Assembly (NCBI GenBank): GCA_000827205.1
Contig: KN832562.1
Span: 788,361-852,360, forward strand
Origin: Plicaturopsis crispa FD-325 SS-3
Taxonomy: Eukaryota; Basidiomycota; Agaricomycetes; Amylocorticiales; Amylocorticiaceae
Length of the DNA stretch: 64,000 bases
Direction: 5' to 3'
In this document: in pieces, positions 1 through 11,578 of the stretch
How positions within the stretch are numbered: position 1 is the first letter of the stretch
How the letters are laid out: each line of letters starts with the position of its first letter
Position numbers and translations under genes: made by a program
The notes under the pieces: generated by a model
What the model was told of the DNA's origin: nothing
Databases searched by the model: none
Seen by the model: only the letters and a program-made list of their open reading frames with translations

Positions 1-564
1 AGACTTGGGACAGGAATGTTTTGGTGACATCGACGTTGGACTCGGCGATCTTCTTGCGCAGGCCAGCGACTTTGCCTACCTCCTTGAAGTAGAGGATGGA
101 ACTGGGCGTGTCGCCGTCGATACCAAGACCGGCAGAGTCGTAGCCACGGTACTCCTGACGCGCAAGGCCATTGCAGAGGACTTCGAGGATCTCCTTGCGG
201 TTCTAGATAAACATGATATAATCAGTACGTGGATACGCAAAGTATGAAACACGTGTATGCGACGTGCACGCCGCGTTGTGCACGCGCCTGAGGCGTGTAC
301 CATCGAGCAGCACACTCGACCATGGCAATACGGCCATAGATCGCGTAGTGTCGTCCAAACCACGACGTGGCGACACGATGTACGGCCATGCGAGGTACAC
401 CGCATATAGACGACAGCCATCTCCGCCGCCTCGGTATGATCATCGCACCCATCTGGCTCGTGTCGTGGCCTCGCTCCGCAGCCGATTTCATATACAACAA
501 GATACTTTGCAAGCGCACTAACCTTCTCCTTCAAGAAACTGCAGTACGAGAATATTCCGCACAT
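1..564 (-). CDS. GFA1: Glutamine--fructose-6-phosphate aminotransferase, 5' end (partial)
   Basis: First two exons of the enzyme that makes glucosamine-6-phosphate from fructose-6-phosphate and glutamine, the entry step to UDP-GlcNAc and chitin in the cytosol. Exon 1 (523-564) encodes MCGIFSYCSFLKEK; removal of the initiator Met exposes Cys2, the N-terminal nucleophile of class II glutamine amidotransferases. A 320-nt intron (203-522; GTTAGT donor, CTAG acceptor) is long for this window. Exon 2 (1-202) continues in phase with NRKEILEVLCNGL and the conserved EYRGYDSAG motif. The gene runs off the left edge, so the rest of the amidotransferase domain and both SIS isomerase domains are missing. 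Identification rests on the N-terminal motifs, which are very characteristic. Confidence 0.93.
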
Positions 565-1924
565 ATCGTAGGCGTTAGGTGTGGTTGGAGAGCTAACTAT
601 CGGTCTCAGTCAGTCAGAGAATACCGCCAGAGCAACTGCCACACACCTGCAAGGAAACTAAAAGGGCGACTGTAGATTTAAGAAAGAAACAAGAGATGGC
701 GCTGGTGAAGGAGGACGGCAACCGATTCTTGTTGCTATAAGTAGCAGGCGGGAGGTCTAGGGCACGCTGACGTAACCACACTGCTTCACGGGGCGCGGAT
801 GCACCGCTTTCCCCGTCTCTCGCTGTTTTCTCTCCCATGCTTCGCCATAAAACCGCTGCTGAAAGGTGCTGAAACCGACAGTCCTTCTGATATCCTGCTC
901 CTCTTGCTGTGCTGGCGAACACGGAACAACCCTCGTGTGCGGTGTTATGCATCTCCTCCTCCATGCGGGCGTGTATGGACACCGCGCTAGGGCCATATGG
1001 CCTAAGCCCGACACTCGCGTTTTGGACGGGCTGTGGACAGTGACACATTAGAGAAACGGTTCTGCGCTTGGTAGCGACGGCGGATGCTTCGTCGGCTTTC
1101 AATTTTCTTGCCTTGAATTGTTGAGCCACCGAATTTGCAGCCGCCCTGGGCTGCATCGTCCAAGTACCTGCTGAGTTCGAGAGTTCGTCTGTCATTATCA
1201 ATGTCCTTAATGCTCCCCTTTCTCCAAATAGTGATTACACTCCACTCCCCGTGGGCGATGAGAGCTCTACTTATCTCCGTATCGCGCCATGCGATGACCA
1301 TGTACATGTCTTCAATTTGCGCGACGTGCAACGACGCCGACGGCCCGACGCGCGTCATTATCTGTGGATCTGCGGACTCGCCTCGGTCCCGAAAATTTTA
1401 ATATCCGCCTGGCTCCTCTCCCGCTGCGACGCTGCTCGCTGCCTGCCCGCTGCAAGTGATCCCCGCAAATCGTCCATTTGCGGGCGTGTCAATATGCTCA
1501 AATTTGTCGATGGCCAAACACTATTGGTCCTCGAAATGTGAAGAAGCTCGTACTATGAATCGGTCCGACTTGTCTCTCGGAGGTGGATAGTGGTTGGAGG
1601 CTCATCATCGCATCTTGAATGCTGCTGGGTTGGCCCATATTGCATACTGTATCTTACATTTACCAACGAATGACATGTCCTTACCAATATTCGCGCTGCA
1701 GAACATTGAAGCTCTCAGTCCATAGCCGCATCGTTTTATAAAAGGAACCTTTCCATTGCATTTGGATTGACAGCACCAGCAATCAACGCCCTCTGCTCGT
1801 AAGTAAGGAGTACATACCAGACAACAGATGAAAGCGAGAAAACCATATATAACACGACAAAGCCCTGATAAAAGATCGCCACTTTATATCCTCTTCACAT
1901 CAATCTACCCTGGGTAGCGTCGAC
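565..1924. other. Intergenic region between GFA1 and the Egh16-like gene
   Basis: About 1.36 kb holding the GFA1 promoter side and the 3' flank of the next gene. ORFs here are short, mutually overlapping and resemble no family I know. I see no RNA gene, and no repeat. Confidence 0.6.
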
Positions 1925-2722
1925 TCATGCGCTCTCACCCGCGAGGTAAGCGCGTGCAGCGCGTGCGCCCTGTCGTAGTCAGAAATATTAGTCCTGAAGA
2001 TGAGGCAGTCAGGAAGGAAGTACGTACGACAGCCCTCCAGTCGCGCTTCGCCGCACCCGCCTGTTTGACGACAACGCAGTTCCCGAAGCCGCCGGCGGTC
2101 TTGAACGACGCGAGACACAGGTCGCCGGTCTTGCCGCCCGTGCACTTCGTGCCAGCCGGGAGTTGCGCCGTAAGCTGCGTAGTGCCCGCAGCCGTGGGTG
2201 CCTACATAACACGATGCGTGTGTTAATGGGGGAATCGGACGGTGCGGGAGATGGAGGAGAGCTTACGAGGACGCCGTTCTTGGTGACGTCGAGAGCGGTG
2301 GCAAAGGCCGTGCCCTTGGCGGTCGGGTCAACCTGTGCGGTAACCTGGGTCGAGCCGTCCTTGCCGCTGGAGATATGAAAAGCATTAGTATGGTGTGGAT
2401 GTATGATATTAGGTGGGAGCGGCGTACGCGTTGAAGTTCGTGATGTTCACCGAGAACGCGCCTTGCGCGTTTGCCGTGACGGGCGTCGACGAGTCGAGCG
2501 TCTGTGCGACGTTGGTCGTTCCACACGCCGCGTTCGCGCTGTATAACAATTGATAAGGATGATCAGGATAAAATAGAGACATTTGACGAACGTGGGACGC
2601 TGGACATCGTTGCGAACGGGGACGCCCTTAACGCCGAGCTGGGGCGCGATCGCCGCGTGTGCATGGGCCTGGAGGCCGAGCGCCAAAACACCGATAGCAG
2701 CGAAGAAAGTCTTGGAGAACAT
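1925..2722 (-). CDS. Secreted Egh16-like (GEgh16/Gas1-like, DUF3129-type) protein
   Basis: Small secreted protein of a family known from appressorium-expressed genes of plant-pathogenic ascomycetes (gEgh16, GAS1/MAS3) and common in basidiomycetes; its molecular function is unknown. Five exons (2592-2722, 2428-2538, 2267-2366, 2028-2201, 1925-1969) join to 561 nt, giving 186 aa. The chain starts with a signal peptide (MFSKTFFAAIGVLALGLQAHA). Then come the NDVQRP segment, an early CGT motif, and a conserved cysteine core, LPAGTKCTGG..GDLCLASFK..GFGNCVVV. The C-terminus GARAARAYLAGESA is short and basic, as in relatives. All junctions have GT..AG ends and keep the frame. A CATAAATA element lies about 190 bp upstream (2913-2920). 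The family name is from memory of motif order, not a search. Confidence 0.75.
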
Positions 2723-3707
2723 GACTACTGAAATGTGAGGGTAGAAGGGGTTTGGACGGTGAAAATGAACGTGTAGTGGAGAGCTTGGGAAAGAATGAGG
2801 GCGGCTTGAAGTGGAACTATGGGAGGAACCGGCCTCGAGAGATGCGATGCAAAGGAAAGGGAGTTGGAAATGAGCTGGACTGGAGAAAGTGCGTCCAAGG
2901 CAGGAGGCGAGGTATTTATGCCTCGGATCGGCTTCAGTGCCTCGCGATCCGACAATGTGGAACCATGACTACCCCATCTTTGTCTTCCGTTTGCATCCCG
3001 TTATTATGCCGCACTGCGCACAATTAAATCGCACAACCTTCAAAGGAACCTCCCTTTGTGCACTACACCACAATACACTGTCGATGTGCAAACAGCTTGC
3101 AAGCAAAGGCATGAAGCGCGGGGCTTTGTGGGCTTTCCAGGCGTGCCATATGTTTGTTGTATCTTCAAATGACGCTGCTCAGGAACTGGCAGTCTGAAGG
3201 GCATCTGCAGATCCTTGACGGTGTTCCGGACCCATAGAAACGGATATGTATTGAATGTCTCCATCCCGGTGGTCTTGACGTGATTGGACGAGCTCGTCCG
3301 GCACCAGGAATATGGACCAATCCGGTGCATCCATCATTACATCTCGTACGCGGACCCCGGGAGAGAGGAAACTTTCGCATCGAACCCCTTCGCGAGTGGC
3401 CTTCGCAGGAAGGGGATCCTCTGCCGATACCCAACCCCCTCGTGCGCGCGTCAAAATTGCAATGCTAGTGGCGTTCACTGTTCAGTGCCTCCTGCCAACG
3501 ATGTATAAAGCACTCCACTAGACTGAGGCGCTGGCGACGCTGAAATGTCCCAAAGTAGCCACTTGATGAGGCAATATGATGAAGGAAAGAATTCAGCACC
3601 AAGCCGTGCCTGCATTCGGCCCGTCAAAAAGCCGCGAGAAGTATGCCAGACTACTCACCTGCACCAAGCCCGTAAGCAGAAGCATGCACGGCACACATGT
3701 GAGTCGT

Positions 3708-3715
3708 GCAACCAC
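3708..3715. repeat. Left target-site duplication of the MITE
   Basis: GCAACCAC, identical to the 8 bp immediately right of the element at 4075-4082. An 8-bp duplication is the hallmark of hAT transposition. Confidence 0.85.
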
Positions 3716-4074
3716 AGGCCCCCGGCAACTGCTATAGAGGTCCCTCGCCCAGCTGGATAAATTTTGGCCTCTGACGACCAAATTTCCCGTCAAAAAAGTG
3801 GATAAGGTGCTCGTGTTTTGTGGTTTCCCCTCGCAAGGTGGATAAATGCCTGGACGGCGGGACCCTCAGTGACAACCCAGCAGCGAATTTTTTTCGACCA
3901 AACACCCACCAGATGGTCCGACTTCCGGACAAAATCTTACTTTTGACCCAAAGTTGGACCATTCCCCTCGCAAGTTGGATGAAAAATGGCCAAATCGGGA
4001 CGAATTTTGATGGATAAATCTTAGCAACTTTTTGGAAAAGTGCGAGGGACCTCTAGAGGAGTTGCCGGGGGCCT
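3716..4074. mobile_element. Non-autonomous hAT-type MITE, 359 bp
   Basis: The element starts AGGCCCCCGGCAACT and ends with its inverse. The terminal inverted repeats (3716-3748 and 4042-4074) match over 33 bp with two mismatches. It is flanked by a perfect 8-bp direct repeat, GCAACCAC. It has no coding capacity, so it must have been moved in trans by a hAT-family transposase. The interior is AT-rich and carries three near-copies of CCTCGC-CAGCTGGATAAA (starting 3743, 3829, 3966), the first overlapping the end of the left TIR. The well-kept TIRs and duplication suggest a fairly recent insertion. Superfamily assignment follows from duplication length and TIR form, not from a transposase match. 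Confidence 0.85.
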
Positions 4075-4082
4075 GCAACCAC
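4075..4082. repeat. Right target-site duplication of the MITE
   Basis: GCAACCAC, the partner of 3708-3715. Confidence 0.85.
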
Positions 4083-4559
4083 GCTGAAATGGCGAAAAAG
4101 CCCGAAGAGCACAGTGAGTCGTCCGACAACCGCCGCGGCAGAACGTACGCAATATGTACAGGTTGTGTACAAGACCGCGATGCAGCGCGATAGACGGGCG
4201 AGCGACCGGATAGGATTTACGGGATCTTTCGTTGGGTCAACTTGACGTCGTTGTACGATGAACGTGCCCTGCCCAGGAGTCCCTATGCATCATCAAATGG
4301 TTAGAAAGGATACGGAAGCCAGGAAACTTACGCACATCATCGCATGGTATTTTGCGCAGGAAGATGCGGTAGTACGTCCAAATGCACGGGATAACTTCCT
4401 CGTTATGTCCACTATAATCAATCGTATGCAATGATTGCGTATGCTAGATGAACATGCACAGGGAGGTCGACTGAAAGAACGAGGTCAGATCGCTAGAGAT
4501 TGCTGGTAGAGAAATATGTATGATGAACACACTCACAATCTAACGCATTGGCCAGCACC

Positions 4560-5520
4560 GGGAACCTTCAGTGGCAGTATACGTTTCGATCTGAGCAAGT
4601 GCATCTGAAGACAAGCGCTTGCATTCGGACTCGTCGGGCAAGACGGGGGACCCCAAGACGTTGCGTTTGGGATTTGAGTGTATGTGACCGAAAGTCATAG
4701 GTGGGTGCAACATCCACGCAATGCTACAAAACCCGCAGACCGTAGACGCAGCAACATGAGGGAGATTTTCGAATTGTTGAGGAGGCCCATGTCAGTCAGA
4801 CGAGTGCAGATAGTCGCTATCTAATCGCTTGTGTACGCGATCTGAGTACTTGACCATAAGACCAGTACCAGCCTCGCCAGAGACGCACAGTCACTTGAGT
4901 TCGAGAATGGCCATGTCGATGTTCCTGGTCGTCGGCCGTACTTGACCATAGAGGCTGACAGAATTGTTCGGGCGAGCAGTTTTCAGAAAAATCGTAGAAT
5001 CCTCGGTGAGAACGGAGAGGAGAGTCACGAGAGTGTCCTGTCTGTGCTGGAAGGCCACTCGCATCACCGATGCGACGGAGGGCGAGTGTTTAAACTTGTT
5101 GTAGGAGATGGGTCATCGCATCCTTAGCTAGGAACCTGCGAGAATCATACGGTCGTTCCTCTGTCAAATACAGAGAGACCAATAGACACCTGTAAGTAGT
5201 AGTGATAAAAAGGGCCAAACGTGTCGCACTGTAACTCACCGTGCAATTCTGATTCGACGTATTGTGCGGGCGACGTCAGCGCAGTGATACACAATCCGCA
5301 GACCATACACGCAACAGCGTCCATCCTGGATGAGGAACAGCCCCGTGCCGGACGTGTGCAAATGGCCCATCTTCCGATGGATTTTGGCGGCAATTCGAGC
5401 AACTGGCGATGAGACTAGCATCGAGAGCAATGCTCGGATTAGACATCGCAGCATCCTGGCGTAAACGCGTCCCATCCAGGTGTGGCAGGTGCCTGGTAAG
5501 CCACTGGCATCGCCCATGCT
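4560..5520 (-). pseudogene. Remnants of a duplicated, decayed sequence (possible pseudogene)
   Basis: Two stretches about 560 bp apart, near 4717-4755 and 5278-5316, match at roughly 31 of 39 positions. Read on the minus strand they give related peptides (CCVYGLRVL-HCVDVA and CCVYGLRIVYHCADVA; in another frame VAASTVCGFC and AVACMVCGLC). No frame stays open across either block and no start or complete domain can be built. This suggests an old tandem copy now broken by stops and frameshifts. Which protein family it came from I cannot tell, and chance similarity of short segments is not excluded. Confidence 0.3.
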
Positions 5521-7874
5521 ACACGGGGCGAGTACTTGAAGTTGCGGAGGGTCGTCGCAGACTCGGAGAGGGTCAAGATGCTACAAGACATATACGGCCA
5601 TTCCTTCGGAGAATGGCACGTCTGGCAAGGGCCATATATGCCCTTGATAGCGTCGGGAAATGATCAAACGCGTCGCGTCGTACTGAAACACGCCGTCCAG
5701 TTCTGCATCAACTTTTCGTAGGGGCAGCGATGGGCAGCGCGAGCGCGCAGTCTCTCGAGAGATCCTTTCGCCAGACATATGAATGTTGATACATGTTCAG
5801 CATGGTGGACGGCGGACTCAAGTCAAGTGTAGACCGTGATGGTGTAGTCCAAGTTGCCAAAACCTCGCAGTTTGCTCGCAGTCAAGTCCGTTGCGCAGCG
5901 GTCCGGTTGCGGTCCGCTACCAGCCGTTCACTGAAGTCAAGGCATGTCTTCAAGTCGTTTACATATAGTAATACCGCTACCTCCTCGAGAATCACCTCCA
6001 GGCGAATTGTACATGCCAGAAGAATGAGACAACATACCAGAACCTACGCGACTCTAGTCTTCTCATACAATGCCACTCTCAGCCTGAAGACATCCCAGGA
6101 CTTTCGCGACGGGTTTGAACATTCAGCCTACGGTTCGGACCATCCTGCATCATGGTCCAGCGCACCTTTCCATCTGCGCCGATGGCTTCGTTTGAGTCTT
6201 GCATATGTCCAACAAGGTGTTCTGCGGCGGCGGGAGGGTGCGTGACCAGTATATACTTTTGCTCCTTCCGACCGCTACGATTCCTCCACCAGACTTGTGG
6301 CCTCTGTGGCTGGACATTCGATCTGCTAGATTTGCATTGCACCGTCTTGACTTGTGTGTAAGGGGTCTCCTCTTCGAATCCAGTCGTATGCCGATGCCGC
6401 GTTCATCCGATCCCCGGCCTGCACCTGCCTGCTGTAAACCGTTGCGCCTATACCCGCGCAAATTGCACCGTGTTGGGGTATTGAACACCGAGATGTCGCG
6501 TATTGAGGCAAAGCAAGTCGGAGGTCAACAGGCTATCGCCATCACGCAGCTGTACAGGATACCTGAAGCAGAGGGGCGATGTACTCATCTACGTAAGTTG
6601 TTTCATGGTGTGTAGTTTCAGTGATGAACTGAAACGGTTATCTTTTTGTCCAAGGGGATCTCGTGCCGACCTCGAGCTCGTCTATTGTCAGATTGAACTT
6701 CAGAAATAAGTACTCTCTAGAAGCGTGTTGGAAACAAAGTGCTCAGCAAGCGGACGAGTATATCCCAGGTCAGTACAGTATATGCGTCTTAACGACGGCC
6801 GAAATTCCTTGCTGGCTTGAGGCTTACCCGTACCCACATGTATACTTGAGCCTGGATTTTTCTGTTCTTTCTGTTGGAAAACAGTATATCCAGGACTTAG
6901 GCCTCCCCGACACTCACGGCCAGAATGTCATGCCCCATTTTTTCCCCGCAAAGCCCCACTCTTCCACCCCATGCATATTTCGAGCAGTCCCTGCCAACTT
7001 GAACTTGTGTATCCAGGACGACTCCTCACATGCACCGTCCCCGGCCGCCACCTTGAGTCCGAGAGCACCACATAGCGCTCGTGATACTGGGAACTCTCGT
7101 GACACTGGCAGCCTTTCCAGTTGGGGTGAACTGTGCGCACCCAAATCGGGAGCCCCCCTTATGTCTCGGTCGGGCAAGCACAAACGACTTACCATATGCG
7201 GTTTTCCGTTCGTTCGTCCATTCATTCACCGAGGCCTCAGGCGTCTATGCGCGCGGCGAAGATGCACACGTCCTCGGAGTCAGATCCAGGAACTAGATCC
7301 ATAGCTGCTGCCAGTAACACTGTGGCATGCTACTTCAATTCAATGGCCGTCCAATTCAGCAGCCACTGAAAGCGATTTACCATCTGATACAGCAAACCCG
7401 AATCTCAAGACGGAAGCTGCGGCATCGGATTACCGTACTCTATACACTACTGATACACTGATTTGCTGATACTGTAACTGCTGCAAAAATATAGTCCGTC
7501 TACATGTTCGCCCGCGCAGCGCGCGCGTCCTGCACCTGATGTGCAGGGGGGAAATGCGCTGCAAGGGCGTCATGTCATATCTGCCCGAAAACCCGAAACA
7601 AAACGATTTTTGTAGTCCACGGAGGCGTGGGGGAAGGCGAAATGCGAAATGCGAATAGTTGGTGCCATGGCTGGGTTGGGGATGCGATGGTGTGCGTGAT
7701 GAGGTGTTGGTGCTGTTGCTGTTGAGCATATGCGTGCACGGGGGACAAAAAGTTGGTTCGGATGTGGGGCTTTTGAGTGTGTTGTGCGAAAGCGAAAGCG
7801 ATGCGAGGTGATGCGACAGTGGAAAATGCAAGTCAACGAAGAGGGGAGGGGTGGACACAGAGGACGCAAGGCGA

Positions 7875-9420
7875 CTAGTAGGGCGGACGTTTGAACTCGT
7901 CGCTGATGACCTGCGCCTCGGCGTCGAAGTTGTCGCCCTTGATGACCTTCCCGTCCGCATCGTACTCTACCGAAGCGGGGCTCTCGAACGTCTCCATCTA
8001 CACGATATAGATCAGTAAGAGAAAACTGCGGGACAAGGGAAAGGACGTACGTGGACGTGGACACCGCTCGTGGAGAGGTCACTCGGCTTCTTGACGTTGA
8101 CAGCCGGACGGGAACCGATGCCATTGCTACGGAACGCAAGCGTAGACCCCTGGGTAGATCTGCAGGATAATGAGTATACGGAACGGCACGAGGGGTGTAC
8201 GGACGTACACGAAGAGCTCTGCGCCTTGCGTCGTGTAGTTTGTCAGGCGACGAACAGCGCGACATGCGACAATCTAGGGCGTGTTAACGAGGCATATGCG
8301 ACAAATTAGATGTACTTACAGTAGATGCAATAGCGGCCGGGACGTTTGCGATGATGGACATGACCGCATTGAGGTTCATCAGCATGAACGTCTGCACAAA
8401 AGTTAAGACGAGCTTGCGGTGAATAACAAAGAGATTCTCACGGTGGCGAGGAGGTTGGACAAGAATGCGATGATGAAGAAGATGAGACCATCTCCGAAAA
8501 TGAGCGAGACCAGTCGGGATTGCCCGCCTGGCTGGTTGTATGCCAATTTGTATGCCGTGAGTGTAAGCACGGTAAAATCGAATCTACGCGTCGAAGTGGT
8601 AAGAGGGGTGTGGGGCGCCGATGCCAACGGTGTACTCACGCCATAGTATAAATAAATGTGGCGGCGAGGAGGGTGTTGCTGGTCTCAGTGATGACACAGC
8701 CCTCGCCCTCGACCCACGCGGCCTTCAAGAGAATGCCTATTATTGATTTGTTTAGCTGGGGGGACTTACGACCAGATGGATTTAACTAACCGTGGAGGAG
8801 GAGAGACCAGTGACCCATGATCACGGCGACGAGGGGCACGACCACGTACCATGCCTGCGACCAGACAGCCATGCTATGCACAATGTTAGATAGCGTATGT
8901 GCATACGGAAGGAGATGCCTTACGTGCGAAGGGAAAGGTTGATGCTGGCGAACCCGATAGCGGCATTTCCAAGACACTGGTTGAACGTGTAAAGTGCCTG
9001 GCAGTTCACTTCCCTAGTGACATTCGACGCGATAGCACTGCAATATTGTTAGTTCAAGGTGTAATATCGGTGGCCCGCCGACTTACATGCCCATTAATGC
9101 GAAGAGTAGACTGTAGCGGCCGAGGAAATAGAACATCATCGGCCATTTGAAACGTCTTTTCCCGGAGAGGAATTGCTGTAAAGCGCCACGGTGAGGACGC
9201 GCACTTTTACTCGAGTTGGATGCAACGTAACATACCCAGTCGAAGGTCAAGGAGGTCGCCCACTCCCAGATGTACAGCCCAAGGAGCGCGTGCATCAGCT
9301 TGACTGTAGTTGAAATCCGTCAATACACACCGCAAAAACGCGTCGTTTTCGCGGGGGGAAGCGCGTACCAAATGCGGCGCTGTCGTTCGCGATCTCGGTG
9401 GGGGATTTCCAGTCGACCAT
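7875..9420 (-). CDS. Multi-pass membrane protein of unknown function (paralogue of 14561-16134)
   Basis: Eleven exons (9369-9420, 9236-9303, 9087-9175, 8924-9037, 8791-8873, 8640-8736, 8442-8583, 8320-8391, 8209-8273, 8051-8159, 7875-7997) join to 1014 nt, giving 337 aa, with all phases consistent. After a short polar N-terminus (MVDWKSPTEIAND) come about seven hydrophobic segments, containing motifs such as FDWQFLSGKRRFKWPM, NCQALYTFNQ, GFASINLSLRT, IMGHWSLLLHG and LIFGDGLIFFIIAFL. A polar tail of about 80 residues follows and contains TSGVHVHMETF. The topology resembles a seven-helix receptor-like protein, but I see no motif of a known receptor class. It looks like a basidiomycete-specific family. 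A TATA-like box lies about 90 bp upstream. Confidence 0.8.
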
Positions 9421-11578
9421 AGTGATAAAATGAAGGGATGTCCGAGGCAAGGCAAATGAAAGTCTGCGAGAGCGGGATGAGGGCGGAAAGCAAGGAGCGG
9501 CCGAGGGTCTTATATGCAAAACGAACCTTTGAATAGGTGTATCCCGAATAGATCTTTTGCGTCTAGGAAGTTGCACGGCCTGGCACGCCCCAGCTTCTTT
9601 CAAGCGCTCCGGCTCCCAGCCATTTTACGCAGCTTTTCGTCATGTCTTCCAGGGTCAACGGCGCAGAGAAAAACAAAACATTTCCCAGCTGCAGAGATCC
9701 GTGCGTGCGCTCGCGGTATATTCGCCACAATATAGCTAAGTCGGAGGATTTGTTTGAAGCCAGGATGGGCAACTTGAAGCGGAATATAATCACCGGATAT
9801 TGTCCGAAACGGGAGGTCCCCGGCGATTAATTTACTTGATCTCAGACCCCCATCGGGATCTGCCCCCGTCGGCCTCCTCCGCTCTAACGTTTCCACCTTT
9901 TGGGCTGTTCGTTGTCCTCGATGTATACCGTCCTCTATGCCATACATAAACATTCTAGCATTCGAGTAGCACACAGGTTGAGTTTGCCATCTTTGCAGGG
10001 CCGCACTAGAACTGCGCGGCGAATAATTCAACGCCCATCTCGCAATGCTCCGGGGGTTCAACTTCGTGGAAATGGCAGTCGTGGGCATGGACAGGGTGTA
10101 TCGCAGGGACACTCCAAGCATATGCACGTCGCATAGACTCCAGGGCTTCACTTTCATTGGAAAAAAAGGTATGACTTTCGTAACCACCGACCTGCTTGAT
10201 TGATGCCGCTTCTGTAGTACCTCTATCGTTTTGGGAAATGCCTTTGTCTCGGGTGCCCATTCGTGGATGCCAGGAGCTCGTGGAATCTCCCAGGACTTGT
10301 CTCCGCTTTATCGATTTCTGGGAAGATCGTGGTGCGTCCTGGTGCATCATCTATGCTACTTCCTCGTCTCCAGTTCAGTCGCCTGGCACCAATATCCATC
10401 CGCGCTTGCATGAACTCAAAATCGAGGGATCGTCATCACATGCGGAGCCCTCAGGCCTGTCATTTTTTCTGTCGGAAAATCATCGCGCCGGAACTGGCTC
10501 TGTAGTTCCCAGCTGGGCGATGTGCAGCGAAGAAGTTAGGAACCACAAGGACTCCATCGCATCGTGGCTCTTGGGCTGGATTGGGGGCTAGGACATCGCG
10601 GCGGCGTCGAGGCTTCAAACTCTGCAATTGCGCGAGACTAGGATCTTCAAGTATTACGGCTCGACTTTCGACGTGTTCGCTATAGCTCTAGCTATACTAT
10701 ACCGACGGTCTACAAACTATCCGGCGGTAGACGATCCCTGGAACTATGTAATACGCGACCCCTTGCAGGTCAACAACCTCAAGCTTCTGATTTTCTTCTC
10801 CGGTCTAACTTTCCAGCGGACCATGGATCTTGTGGACATCACACAAAATATGCACACTGCCCTTTTCCGCCGTGATGAAATTACGACAGCAAGACAGGTC
10901 TGCTCAGATTATGAAATGCGAATTTTTTGGGAGTGATGCTAGCCTGATGTTCAGTGCTGATCTACGTACAGTAAGTACTGCGCTTAGTGGCATTTGTGAG
11001 GGTGGTACATCGAGTAAGTAACATCCAGGGATATATGTGCCAAAGGGAATGTCTACACAAACCAAACACAAACACATGCTTGCAGGTACATTCAGAAGGC
11101 ATCAAGATATGCTTGAGATATGCGTGTGTTTATAAGTAGCAGATATAATAGGCACCAGTGGCAGCTGCCATCCAACTGCCATCAGACGCGCCTCAAAAAA
11201 ACCATAGCGGTGAGCGGATCCAAATGTATATGCACTCTCCCGCTCAGTAAGTAACTTAGCTCAGTCTGAGTTAAGGCGTTCACGAAAGACGGACTTAACA
11301 TCTCAATAGTTGAGAATTGGAATTACACTCAGTGGGATTACTTGTAAAGCTACACTGCCGCTACACCGCGTAGCTCCTTGGGTACGGAATATACATAAGT
11401 AAGCGACATGTCAGTTACACAGCGCAAGAAGAGGGGGGCAAGAAACGAATCTGGAGCGAATATGCTGAATGGATAGATACGGAGAACGTGAAGCGATACG
11501 GAGACGTGAGGCGCGTGCGCATTCGGGGCGCGGTCGTAGCGCGGTCGTGGTAGTGTGGTCGTGGTCATGGTGCGGGCA
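9421..11578. other. Intergenic region, 2.2 kb
   Basis: Holds the promoter of the membrane-protein gene on the left and the 3' flank of the P450 on the right. ORFs up to about 195 aa occur but lack recognisable domains. Nothing else is visible. Confidence 0.5.
9509..9514 (-). promoter_or_regulatory. TATA-like box of the 7875-9420 gene
   Basis: TATAAG on the minus strand, about 90 bp before the ATG at 9420. The paralogue has TATAAA at nearly the same distance from its ATG. Confidence 0.5.

Larger units (their letters stand above)
2723..7874. other. Gene-poor 5.2-kb region containing a MITE and decayed sequence
   Basis: No intact gene is visible. It contains the Egh16-like promoter (to about 2930), the MITE at 3716-4074 and two fragments of similar sequence near 4705-4750 and 5278-5315. 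The longest ORF (6663-7304, plus, 213 aa) has no recognisable domain and an irregular composition. I take most of this as decayed or non-coding DNA. Confidence 0.5.

Noticed and set aside
76-564. 162-aa minus-strand ORF starting MCGIFSY
   Set aside because: It reads through the GFA1 intron; only the first 14 codons are coding, and the true second exon is in another frame.
6663-7304. 213-aa plus-strand ORF
   Set aside because: No domain, no start context or intron pattern, and an irregular composition; treated as chance.
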